Under the pieces are notes generated by a model, which did no database searches, had not been told where the DNA came from, and worked only from the letters and a program-made list of their open reading frames with translations. The translations under genes and the position numbers were made by a program. From contig JBBECS010000019.1 in the NCBI GenBank assembly GCA_040881685.1, positions 62,709 through 126,708 of the forward strand: a stretch of DNA of 64,000 nucleotides, written 5' to 3'. Positions within the stretch are counted from its first letter, which is position 1; each line of letters opens with the position of its first letter. This document shows, piece by piece, positions 58,003 through 64,000 of this stretch. This DNA comes from Acidimicrobiia bacterium. Its GTDB lineage: Bacteria; Actinomycetota; Acidimicrobiia; IMCC26256; PALSA-555.

Positions 58003-59040
58003 ATGAACGTGAGTAGTCGCTCACGATCAAGCGGGGCGGTGGACGTGCATGCCCACTACTTCCCGCCGGACTACGTGCGCCAGGCGCGTTCGCTCCTCGG
58101 CGATCCCGGGGTTCCACCTGATGCGACGGGCTTCCTCACATCGTACGAACCGTTGGACGCCGATCCTGCCTTCACGGCTGGGTTCGAAGAGCGGATCGCT
58201 CTGATGGACGCGGCGAACATCGCGATGCAGGTTCTCAGCTTCTCGGCGGGCAACGTCTGGCACCCCGATCAACGCGCGCGCGCTGCTCTCGTCGCGCGTT
58301 TTAACGACGGATGCATCGAAGCGATGGAACCCTACGGTGACCGTTTTCGCCTCTTCGCGAATGTGCCGCTTCCATTTGTCGACGCTTCGATAGCGGAAAC
58401 GACCCGTGCCTTACACCTACCAGGCTTCGTAGGGGTTTCGGTCTGCACGCATTCGGCCGGTATTGGCATTGACGACGCGCGTTGGGACCCGCTCTACAAG
58501 CATTGGGACGAGTTGGGGATCACGGTATTCGTTCACCCCGACGGATTCTGCGCCCCGGACGTGATCGGCGGGCACTTCATGGGCTGGGCATTAGGCGCAC
58601 CGTTCGACGACACGATCGCCGCAGTGAAGCTCATGATCTCCGGAGTGCTCGAGCGATTCCCGAACATCACCTGGATCATTCCGCACGCTGGCGGCGTTTT
58701 GCCCTTCCTGCTGGAGCGGGTCGACCGCATATGGGCGAGCTACGCACACCTGTTGCCCGAGGGCCCTCCTCCAAGAGACACCGTGCAGCGGCTGTTGTTC
58801 GACGTTGCCACCCCGGCCCCAGAAGCGGTGGCGCTCACCGCCGCGACCTTCGGAACCGAGCGGTTGATGATGGGAACCGACTTCCCGTTCGCAAACAGGC
58901 ACGACCTGGCAGCCAATGAGCGCGTGATCATCGATGCTGGGATCTCTGGCGACGCCTACGAGAGCGTGCTCTTCGCCAACGCCATAGCACGCCTTGGTCT
59001 GGATCTGCCCGCATCGGCGCGTACGAATCTCCCGCGCTGA
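58003..59040 (+). CDS. Amidohydrolase-2 family protein (ACMSD-like decarboxylase or hydrolase)
   Basis: A 345-residue TIM-barrel metal enzyme with the HxH motif in AVDVHAHYFPP, histidine in ITVFVHPDGF, histidine in WIIPHAGGVLPF and aspartate in LMMGTDFPFANR. The layout fits the ACMSD/decarboxylase branch and is distinct from the EEH type at 43868. It is the last gene of the molybdenum hydroxylase operon, so the hydroxylated product may be its substrate. It ends ahead of a strong hairpin. Confidence 0.9.
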   Translation: MNVSSRSRSSGAVDVHAHYFPPDYVRQARSLLGDPGVPPDATGFLTSYEPLDADPAFTAGFEERIALMDAANIAMQVLSFSAGNVWHPDQRARAALVARFNDGCIEAMEPYGDRFRLFANVPLPFVDASIAETTRALHLPGFVGVSVCTHSAGIGIDDARWDPLYKHWDELGITVFVHPDGFCAPDVIGGHFMGWALGAPFDDTIAAVKLMISGVLERFPNITWIIPHAGGVLPFLLERVDRIWASYAHLLPEGPPPRDTVQRLLFDVATPAPEAVALTAATFGTERLMMGTDFPFANRHDLAANERVIIDAGISGDAYESVLFANAIARLGLDLPASARTNLPR

Positions 59041-59066
59041 CTGTCCCCCTGACGTGCGGGCGAGGT

Positions 59067-59092
59067 GGGGGCCCGGGTGAGCCCGGGCCCCC
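59067..59092 (+). terminator. GC-rich hairpin after the molybdenum hydroxylase operon
   Basis: An 11-bp perfect stem, GGGGGCCCGGG (59067-59077) and CCCGGGCCCCC (59082-59092), with a TGAG loop, followed by more C residues rather than a T-run. It lies 26 bp after the amidohydrolase stop. Confidence 0.7.
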
Positions 59093-59145
59093 CCCCGCTT
59101 CCGCGTGGTCCTGGCTTTCCGGCGCGCAGATTGACCCGCTGCGAT

Positions 59146-59187
59146 GGTCTATCGGATTGGTGGCGATCGCTAGCGAAAGCGAATACC
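59146..59187. promoter_or_regulatory. Candidate divergent palindrome site (site 11)
   Basis: TGGCGATCGCTA at 59161-59172. Plus strand AATACC (59182-59187) and minus strand TAGACC (59151-59146) lie at the standard offset but are poorer -10 matches. It would drive the DUF3891 gene with a leader of about 175 bp. Confidence 0.35.
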
Positions 59188-59368
59188 ATGACCGAGGACG
59201 CGACCGGCGGCGATCGGCGGCGATCTTGGGGGCCAAGTCGGTGCCGATCCTCCTCGCCATTCACCAACGACACCAGCCGAGTATCACGTCAGCCAACTTC
59301 AGGCGATGTACGGCAAGTGACGCTCGCGATCGTCTGACATCGACGATCATCCACAACGAGGGCGAGTC

Positions 59369-60190
59369 ATGATCGTACAGCCTGCCGAGCATTCCGGCGA
59401 TGCGGCCTTTGTCATTCTGCAGAACGATCACACCGCCTTCGCGGGTCAACTCGTTCGCCACTTCGGCAACGATCGCTTCGCGCCGCTTGAGCCCGCCGAG
59501 CTCGTTACGAGCTTGGTCGAATGGCACGACGAGGGTTGGACTGATCTCGACAAGCGGTTCCTGGCTGATCCCGATACTGGCCTTCCCTACAACCTTGCCA
59601 GCACGCCGATGTCTGAGTTATTGCCCACGGCGGAACTCACACCGACGCTTGGCGAGGCCCGGCATCCGTTCATCGGTCTGCTCTCCAGCATGCACAGTTG
59701 CGGCTTGTTCAACGGCCGCTATGGACTGGAGGACGCAGCACTCAGCGACAAGCTTCCGCCGCCGGCACGCAAGCGAGTAGACGCCCTGCTGACTGCCGAA
59801 GGCGAACGCCAGGAACGGCTGCGTGCGGAGCTTCTTGCCGATTCGACGACAGCGCATCTCGTCGACGACACACTCGTCTTGCGGACCTACAAGGCGCTTG
59901 AGTTCTTCGACATCTTTTCTCTGTACATGCAATGCGAGCATCCGTCACGCCACCAAGAGACTGTGATGCGGCACGTACCGGTCGATGTCGAGCCCGCGCA
60001 CGATGTCACTATCACGGTCACTCCGCTCGGTCACGGTTCGTATCGCGTGTCGCCCTACCCGTTCGACATCGAACCCTTTATGCCTGCGACGACGGGCCGA
60101 TACCTCTCACCGCAGCCCTCGGGAACCGACTTAAGGGCGCTTTGGTCGGCTGCCGATTCCGCCGAGCAACGCGTTCACCTCTGCGCGTGA
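59369..60190 (+). CDS. DUF3891 family protein
   Basis: A 273-residue protein matching the DUF3891 pattern: VILQNDHTAFAGQLVRHFGN near the start, the HD-like LVEWHDEGWTDLD, then LLSSMHSCGLFNGRYG and RTYKALEFFDIFSLYM. Conserved histidine and aspartate residues suggest a metal-dependent hydrolase related in style to HD-domain proteins, but no reaction is established that I can name. The ATG at 59369 follows GAGGGCGAG. Together with the asparaginase-like gene 215 bp downstream it may form a small module at the edge of the island. Confidence 0.8.
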   Translation: MIVQPAEHSGDAAFVILQNDHTAFAGQLVRHFGNDRFAPLEPAELVTSLVEWHDEGWTDLDKRFLADPDTGLPYNLASTPMSELLPTAELTPTLGEARHPFIGLLSSMHSCGLFNGRYGLEDAALSDKLPPPARKRVDALLTAEGERQERLRAELLADSTTAHLVDDTLVLRTYKALEFFDIFSLYMQCEHPSRHQETVMRHVPVDVEPAHDVTITVTPLGHGSYRVSPYPFDIEPFMPATTGRYLSPQPSGTDLRALWSAADSAEQRVHLCA

Positions 60191-60375
60191 CGCAGGTGTT
60201 GGTAGCTCTGATGCCCTTGACCGATGCGAGATTCGTGCCGGTCTGCCAAGAGTTCGATCGTGGCTTCACGTCGATGCCGCTATGTGTGGAACCGCCGCCC
60301 TGTGTCCCGCGTACCCACACGTATGGCGCAATGCCTCATCGGTCGCCCAGTTGGACAGCGACGGAGCCTACGTAG
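60187..60375 (+). CDS. Possible 62-residue ORF overlapping the DUF3891 stop
   Basis: A GTG at 60187 overlaps the DUF3891 stop (GTGA), the arrangement seen at many real gene pairs in this window, and opens 62 codons (VTQVLVALMPLTDARFVPVC at the start). The product has no recognisable family and could be the remnant of a longer gene. It ends inside the palindrome at 60362-60381. Low confidence. Confidence 0.25.
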   Translation: MTQVLVALMPLTDARFVPVCQEFDRGFTSMPLCVEPPPCVPRTHTYGAMPHRSPSWTATEPT

Positions 60376-60381
60376 GCTCCG
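60362..60381. promoter_or_regulatory. 20-bp perfect palindrome upstream of asparaginase-like gene
   Basis: CGGAGCCTAC followed directly by GTAGGCTCCG, a perfect 20-bp inverted repeat without a loop, ending 24 bp before the ATG at 60406. Its form and place fit an operator for a dimeric regulator; it differs from the island palindrome. Confidence 0.5.
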
Positions 60382-60405
60382 AGAAACACTGAAAGGACCA
60401 CTTCG

Positions 60406-62115
60406 ATGGCGAAGCCGCGCATAGCGGTGTTCTCCGGACCGACCGCGACGATCACGAATACTCCCGATCTTGTGACGTCCAACCAGGCACGGACACGTCA
60501 TGGCCTTCCACTTCTGACGGCGCCTGACGGTGGTCCGACTCGGTTCGACGTCCTCCGCGCGCAGAGACTGGCTGCGCCAGTCACGGTGTACGTCGAGGCC
60601 TGCAGCGCCCACCCGCTCGAAGCCGACTCGAACCATCTTTGCGCCGTGCCCGATGGGTGGCTCGATGATTCCGGAAGTTTCCAATCGGGAACCGCGCCCG
60701 CGGGCGCGACACCGGTCTACGTCGTCGAGCTCCGCCCCGAGGACGGTCTGTACCTTCTGCCGTACATGGCAAGAAAGGCGGACGGCTCGGCGTGGGAGGA
60801 AGCCACGGCGCAGCCATTCGCTCCCATCGCCGCCTCACGGCAGACCTTCTATCCGGATGCCAGCCGGTTGTACGAGGAGATCGACCGCTTCGGGCTCAGC
60901 GACCTGGGACGGCCAGTTGAGCTGTCGTCGGTCGCCGACTTCGACTTCATCCGTGCTGCGCCAGCCGGCGGGTACACACAAGGTCTCGGGGCAGAAGCGC
61001 GCACTGATGCCGGGGAAGGCGACATCCCACCAGAGCGCCTCGGAGAGGACTTCTTCGTCTACTACCCGTATCACCTCCGGCATGAGCCGACGCTCGCCAC
61101 TCTGGCAAGGGCGACGAACACGGTTCAGACAAGGCTCGCGAGCGGAAGGTACATCGGCGCGCAGTGGCTGGAGGGCAGCCCCACAGCGGAGGAGACGATC
61201 TACTGGTTGAACCTTGTTGTCGACACGACCGTTCCGATCGTCGGTCATGCTGGGCAGCGCCGGCACCAGGCACTGAGCTGCGATGGGGACCGCAACATCG
61301 TCGACGGGATCAAGTACCTCACCTCAGGCGTGGCGACTGACAAGGACGGCCGGGACCGAGTCGGCGCGGTCGTCATCATCGATGAGTTGGTTTACTCAGC
61401 GCGCGAAGTAGCGAAAGTCGACGCGCGACCCGGCGGGTATGAAGCCACAGGCGGCCACGGCGGCGTCGTAGCGGATATGGGTGGCCACGGCCCGCCGCAA
61501 CTCACGTATGTCCCCACGCGTCGCCACACTTACTGCTCGGACGTCCGTCTCTCTGTGCTTCCAAGCGAGGTGACGGGCGTTACTGGCTCGCTCGACGAGG
61601 GCGTCCTCGCGGTGCCGGTCGCCACGAAGCGCGACGATGTGAACCTTGAGTCGACAGCCATTCCGGTGGTTACCATCTCGAAGTACAGCGAGTACTCGCC
61701 GCCGCCAACGGGACCTGACGCATGGTCCGATCCAGCCGTTGAAGTCGAGATCCTTGCTCGCATTTCAGCGAATCTCATGAATGCGCCGCTCGCCGGCTTC
61801 GTGTGCGAGGGCATGTCGCCCTTTGCCATCGGTAGCCCCACGATGAACGCGGCCCTGTCCGTGGCGGTCTTCGCGGGCATGCCAGTCGTCCGTGTGGGCC
61901 GAGGGAACACCGGCGGTATGGCGCGCAAGACGGAGCCGATCTTCGTCGCAGGCAACAACCTCACGGCGACAAAGGCGCGGGTGTTGCTCATGGCAGCGAT
62001 TCTGAAGCTCGGCGCGCTCCCACCCGCCGCCGATCCACGGCGTCCGACCGAACAGGAGCACGCTGCAACGTCACGGGCTGTCGGCCGCTACCAGGAGATC
62101 TTCGATACCCATTGA
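60406..62115 (+). CDS. Large asparaginase-like amidohydrolase
   Basis: A 569-residue protein whose second half follows the L-asparaginase/glutaminase fold: GSPTAEETIYWLNLVVDTTV, then VPIVGHAGQRRHQALSCDGD with NIVDGIKYL (compare the asparaginase T-x-x-x-x-E-T and S-x-D-G-x-x-N patterns), and a C-terminal NNLTATKARVLLMAAILKLG. The first 190 residues lack an obvious counterpart of the normal asparaginase N-terminus apart from an initial strand (RIAVFSGPTATITNT). It is about 240 residues longer than standard enzymes. Likely a hydrolase for an amide or lactam. A GAAAGGA ribosome-binding site precedes the ATG. Confidence 0.75.
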   Translation: MAKPRIAVFSGPTATITNTPDLVTSNQARTRHGLPLLTAPDGGPTRFDVLRAQRLAAPVTVYVEACSAHPLEADSNHLCAVPDGWLDDSGSFQSGTAPAGATPVYVVELRPEDGLYLLPYMARKADGSAWEEATAQPFAPIAASRQTFYPDASRLYEEIDRFGLSDLGRPVELSSVADFDFIRAAPAGGYTQGLGAEARTDAGEGDIPPERLGEDFFVYYPYHLRHEPTLATLARATNTVQTRLASGRYIGAQWLEGSPTAEETIYWLNLVVDTTVPIVGHAGQRRHQALSCDGDRNIVDGIKYLTSGVATDKDGRDRVGAVVIIDELVYSAREVAKVDARPGGYEATGGHGGVVADMGGHGPPQLTYVPTRRHTYCSDVRLSVLPSEVTGVTGSLDEGVLAVPVATKRDDVNLESTAIPVVTISKYSEYSPPPTGPDAWSDPAVEVEILARISANLMNAPLAGFVCEGMSPFAIGSPTMNAALSVAVFAGMPVVRVGRGNTGGMARKTEPIFVAGNNLTATKARVLLMAAILKLGALPPAADPRRPTEQEHAATSRAVGRYQEIFDTH

Positions 62116-62205
62116 TTCCACGATGGGACCACGATTCCCCGGTCGGTCCCGGGCGTCCGGCATCTCGATACGAGCGAACTGAAGCTGGGAATTGATCCCA
62201 AAATT

Positions 62206-62225
62206 GTCTTGTCCACCGGCAAGAC
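62206..62225 (+). terminator. Weak hairpin downstream of asparaginase-like gene
   Basis: GTCTTG and CAAGAC (6-bp perfect stem, 8-base loop TCCACCGG), overlapped by a second possible stem CCACCG/CGGTGG. It lies about 90 bp past the stop and before the IS110 element. A terminator role is only suggestive. Confidence 0.3.
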
Positions 62226-62275
62226 GTCGTGTCCATCGGTGGTTGCTACGATCGCTCTCACCTGCTGAAACGGAT

Positions 62276-62288
62276 GCTCCTATGGAGT
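62276..62288 (+). repeat. Left copy of 13-bp direct repeat flanking the IS110 element
   Basis: GCTCCTATGGAGT, matching the right copy at 63422-63434 in 12 of 13 positions and in the same orientation. It overlaps the transposase stop codon. Confidence 0.5.
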
Positions 62289-63332
62289 GTCAAGCACGCT
62301 CGTTCGAGTCAGTTCGCGGTGGAGCTCACGGGCGACGTAGCGCTTGAGGCAGCGGATGATCTCGTGTTTCGTGCGGCCTTCTTTTGTGCGGCGTTCGACG
62401 TAGGCGCGGGTTCGTAGGTCCCATCGGAGTCGGCACAGCACGATGACGTAGATGGCGGTGTTGGCGGCTCGGTCGCCACCGCGGTTGAGTCGGTGCCGGT
62501 CGGTGTGGCCGCTGGAGGCGGGGATGGGCGCGACGCCGCACAGGTGCGCGAACGCGGCTTCGCTGCGAAGCCGCTCGGGATTGTCGCCGGCGGTCACGAG
62601 AAGCTGACCGGCGATGTCGGTGCCGACACCGTTGAGCGCAATCAGGTTGGGTGCGACGGTGGCGACGAGGGCCTCGAGCTGGGCATCGAGGCCCGCGATC
62701 TCATCGGCGAGCCGTTGGTAGCGGCGGGCCAGGGCGCGCAACGCCATCTTGGTTGCTTGGCTGGGCTCATTTGGAGGGCCGGGTCGGAATCGGGCGGCGG
62801 CGCGGATGAGCTCGACCAAGCGGAGATGGCGGAGCTGGTCACGAAGGTCGTCGGGTGCGGTCGACACGAGGCTCTGCAGTTGATTCGCGGCCTGGACGCG
62901 GGCCTTGACCGCAGAACGCCGCGCGACGCGCAGCACCCGAATGGCTTCGATGGGCCCGGTGCGGGTCTTGGGGATCCCGGTGGCGCGGCCGGCCTGAACC
63001 GCTCTCGCCGCCGCTTCGGCATCGATCGTGTCGGACTTGCCCTTTCGGCGACGGGTCTTGCGGTCAGGACGGTCGACCTCGACCACCCGGTGGCCGCGAC
63101 CTGGAGATAGCGGGTCACCCCGGCACCCCACGCGCCGGTGCCTTCGATCCCGACCGCGTCGATCGCCCCCCAGCCCAACGCCCACCGCTCGAGGTGCTGA
63201 TGACCCTGCCCGGTGGTCGCGAACGACTCGGTCGCCACCAGCTGCCTCGTCGAGGGCTGCGGCAACGTGCACTTCTTCGTGGGTGTCGATCCCCACCGTG
63301 ACACGCACACGCTCGTCTGGCATCGTGGTCAT
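62280..63332 (-). pseudogene. IS110-family transposase with two compensating frameshifts
   Basis: The frame encodes an IS110 (DEDD) recombinase: VTVGIDTHEEVHVAAALDE at the start, KGKSDTIDAEAAARAVQAG, EAIRVLRVARRSAVKARVQA and the C-terminal transposase_20 domain (ALNGVGTDIAGQLL, FAHLCGVAPIPASSGHTD). Between residues of about 28 and 75 the frame is wrong: the expected sequence (LVATESFATTGQGHQHLERW and VGIEGTGAWGAGVTRYL) lies in the next frame. One extra base after LDE (near 63245) and one missing base before RVVEVDRP (near 63100) restore it. The catalytic glutamate of GIEGTG is therefore lost, so the enzyme is probably inactive unless these are sequencing errors. Confidence 0.85.
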
Positions 63333-63664
63333 GGCCATCCCTTTCATCGCACCGGTGATCGTGGACGGCACGCACCGCCGGGACAACGGACACGACAGTG
63401 ATGGGCGGCCTGATGACGCAGGCTCCTATGAAGTCACGAACGCCCGGACTGGCGAGTACACACGGGAGTCCGACCCGGGCCGACGAATCCGTTTCAAGAC
63501 CCCGACGTCAGTCAGCAGCTGGGTCAGGCCCGAGCCGGGCTCCCACCCAACATCCTCACTGTCAGCGGTGGACGTCGCCGGGCGTGCTCAGCCGCTCTTA
63601 CAAGGCAGAGCGCGTGCAGTTCAATGTGACCATCGCTTCCTGGGAAACCAATCACGATCGAATC
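63333..63664. other. Region upstream of the IS110 transposase, no gene seen
   Basis: About 330 bp containing the right-hand direct repeat and the putative non-coding end of the IS element. Open frames here are shadows without ribosome-binding sites or family resemblance. Confidence 0.5.
63422..63434 (+). repeat. Right copy of 13-bp direct repeat flanking the IS110 element
   Basis: GCTCCTATGAAGT, one mismatch to the left copy at 62276-62288. The distance between copies is 1146 bp. Confidence 0.5.
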
Positions 63665-63892
63665 ATGCGGTTGCTGGTGACGGCGTTCATGGTGGCGATG
63701 GCCGTCGTCTCGGCTGCGCTCTACAACGTGCTTGCGAATCGCTACGGCGGAGTGCGCCTCTTTGCTTCGGAGGCCGCGAACGAACCTCACCGGAGGAACC
63801 GAGCGTCGTCTGACCGGAACGACTCAACGGCGTGCGGAACGCGCGAAACGGGCGCGAGCCCCAAGCGAAAGCGCCCGAGCGCCGTCGCCTAA
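63665..63892 (+). CDS. Possible small membrane protein, 75 residues
   Basis: The frame begins with a good hydrophobic segment (RLLVTAFMVAMAVVSAALYN, residues 2-21) and continues with a polar, basic tail (SPKRKRPSAVA at the end), the shape of a single-pass small membrane protein. There is no clear ribosome-binding site before the ATG and no family I recognise. Low to moderate confidence. Confidence 0.35.
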   Translation: MRLLVTAFMVAMAVVSAALYNVLANRYGGVRLFASEAANEPHRRNRASSDRNDSTACGTRETGASPKRKRPSAVA

Positions 63893-63940
63893 CCGGTTCA
63901 AGCCGCGCGTCACAGGTGGCATATCGGCCATGATGGGGAC

Positions 63941-64000
63941 ATGGCCCCAACAACGGTTGATGAATCCGCGCGCTCGATCGAGCGATGGAGGGTTTCTCTC
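63941..64000 (+). CDS. Start of a gene running off the window, unknown
   Basis: ATG at 63941 after ATGGGGAC (GGGG 5 bp upstream) opens a frame that stays open to the window end (MAPTTVDESARSIERWRVSL). Only 20 residues are visible, too few to assign a family. Confidence 0.35.
   Translation, partial: MAPTTVDESARSIERWRVSL

Larger units (their letters stand above)
59041..59368. other. Intergenic region with terminator and palindrome site 11
   Basis: About 330 bp. It begins with the hairpin at 59067-59092, then holds site 11 (59146-59187). A second weak palindrome, TCGCGATCGTCT at 59324-59335, has GATCAT at the standard offset. A 49-codon frame from 59188 has no ribosome-binding site or family resemblance; I do not call it. 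Confidence 0.55.
62276..63434 (-). mobile_element. IS110-family insertion sequence (candidate limits)
   Basis: About 1.15 kb bounded by the 13-bp direct repeats and containing one IS110 transposase on the minus strand. IS110 elements lack terminal inverted repeats and are guided by an RNA made from a non-coding end; about 90 bp lie between the transposase start and the right repeat. True ends could be further out. Confidence 0.5.

Noticed and set aside
62280..63332. Programmed frameshifting of the IS110 transposase
   Set aside because: Two separate shifts in opposite directions would be needed, with no slippery run, and IS110 transposases are normally single uninterrupted frames.
1..64000. 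CRISPR arrays, tRNA or rRNA genes, phage structural genes, toxin-antitoxin pairs
   Set aside because: I looked for repeat-spacer patterns, cloverleaf-like segments and typical gene sizes and saw none that I could support.
1..64000. Every CGATCG as a regulator site
   Set aside because: The hexamer is frequent in coding DNA of this composition; only intergenic copies with matching outer bases and a hexamer at the fixed offset were kept.

Overview
The window looks like chromosomal DNA from a high-GC Actinomycetota bacterium. The grounds are GC-rich codon use, frequent GTG and TTG starts, two F420-type luciferase-like oxidoreductases, a FadD17/FadE-like pair and an actinobacterial IS110 element. 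No rRNA or tRNA was seen, so I cannot place it below phylum; an uncultured environmental lineage is as likely as a named genus.

Layout. 1-6440 is ordinary, very GC-rich core DNA: the end of an acyl-CoA synthetase, an acyl-CoA dehydrogenase, a VOC protein, a cold-shock protein, a GNAT protein, an aldehyde dehydrogenase and a HAD hydrolase. From about 6.5 kb to 62.1 kb there is a dense catabolic island with somewhat less extreme base composition. 6.9-13.7 kb: a BMP-type solute-binding protein, an M20 hydrolase, a CoA ligase, an EamA exporter, an isochorismatase-like hydrolase, a MaoC hydratase and a B12-binding mutase subunit. 13.8-18.7 kb: SDR, LLM, a HyuA-type ATPase and a PaaX-like regulator. 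18.7-30.3 kb: a benzoate-type CoA ligase, an Old Yellow Enzyme fused to a fibronectin-III domain, two large acyl-CoA mutase subunits, a second B12 subunit, another CoA ligase, an ADP-forming acyl-CoA synthetase, RidA and an SDR. 30.4-42.2 kb: thiolase, a MenB/BadI-like hydrolase, a second thiolase, an acyl-CoA dehydrogenase, a CaiB-type CoA-transferase and HyuB-HyuA-HyuB carboxylase/hydantoinase subunits. 42.2-47.5 kb: MFS transporter, decarboxylase-type amidohydrolase, FAD oxidoreductase, LLM. 47.7-59.0 kb: a second BMP protein, a nucleoside-type ABC transporter, SDR, a three-subunit molybdenum hydroxylase and a second amidohydrolase. 59.4-62.1 kb: a DUF3891 protein and a large asparaginase-like protein. 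62.3-63.4 kb: an IS110-family element whose transposase carries two compensating frameshifts.

How the genes may work together (inference). An imported cyclic, possibly nitrogen-containing or ketonic compound could be hydroxylated (molybdenum hydroxylase), decarboxylated, reduced (OYE, LLM, SDR), opened or carboxylated with ATP (HyuA/HyuB), activated to CoA esters (several ligases, CaiB), ring-cleaved (MenB/BadI-like) and finished by beta-oxidation, B12-dependent carbon-skeleton rearrangement and thiolysis. The substrate cannot be named from sequence.

The most striking observation is regulatory. A 12-bp palindrome of the form T-N-R-C-G-R-Y-C-G-N-N-A (for example TTGCGATCGCGA) recurs in at least ten intergenic regions of the island. 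At most of them a -10-like hexamer (TATAGT, CATAAT, GATAGG, TATATG, TATACC and similar) begins exactly 21 bp after the first base of the palindrome. At divergent loci it does so on both sides, giving symmetric bidirectional promoters. This ties the scattered operons, including the two distant BMP genes, into one apparent regulon. The only transcription factor recognised in the window is the PaaX-like protein at 17.9 kb.
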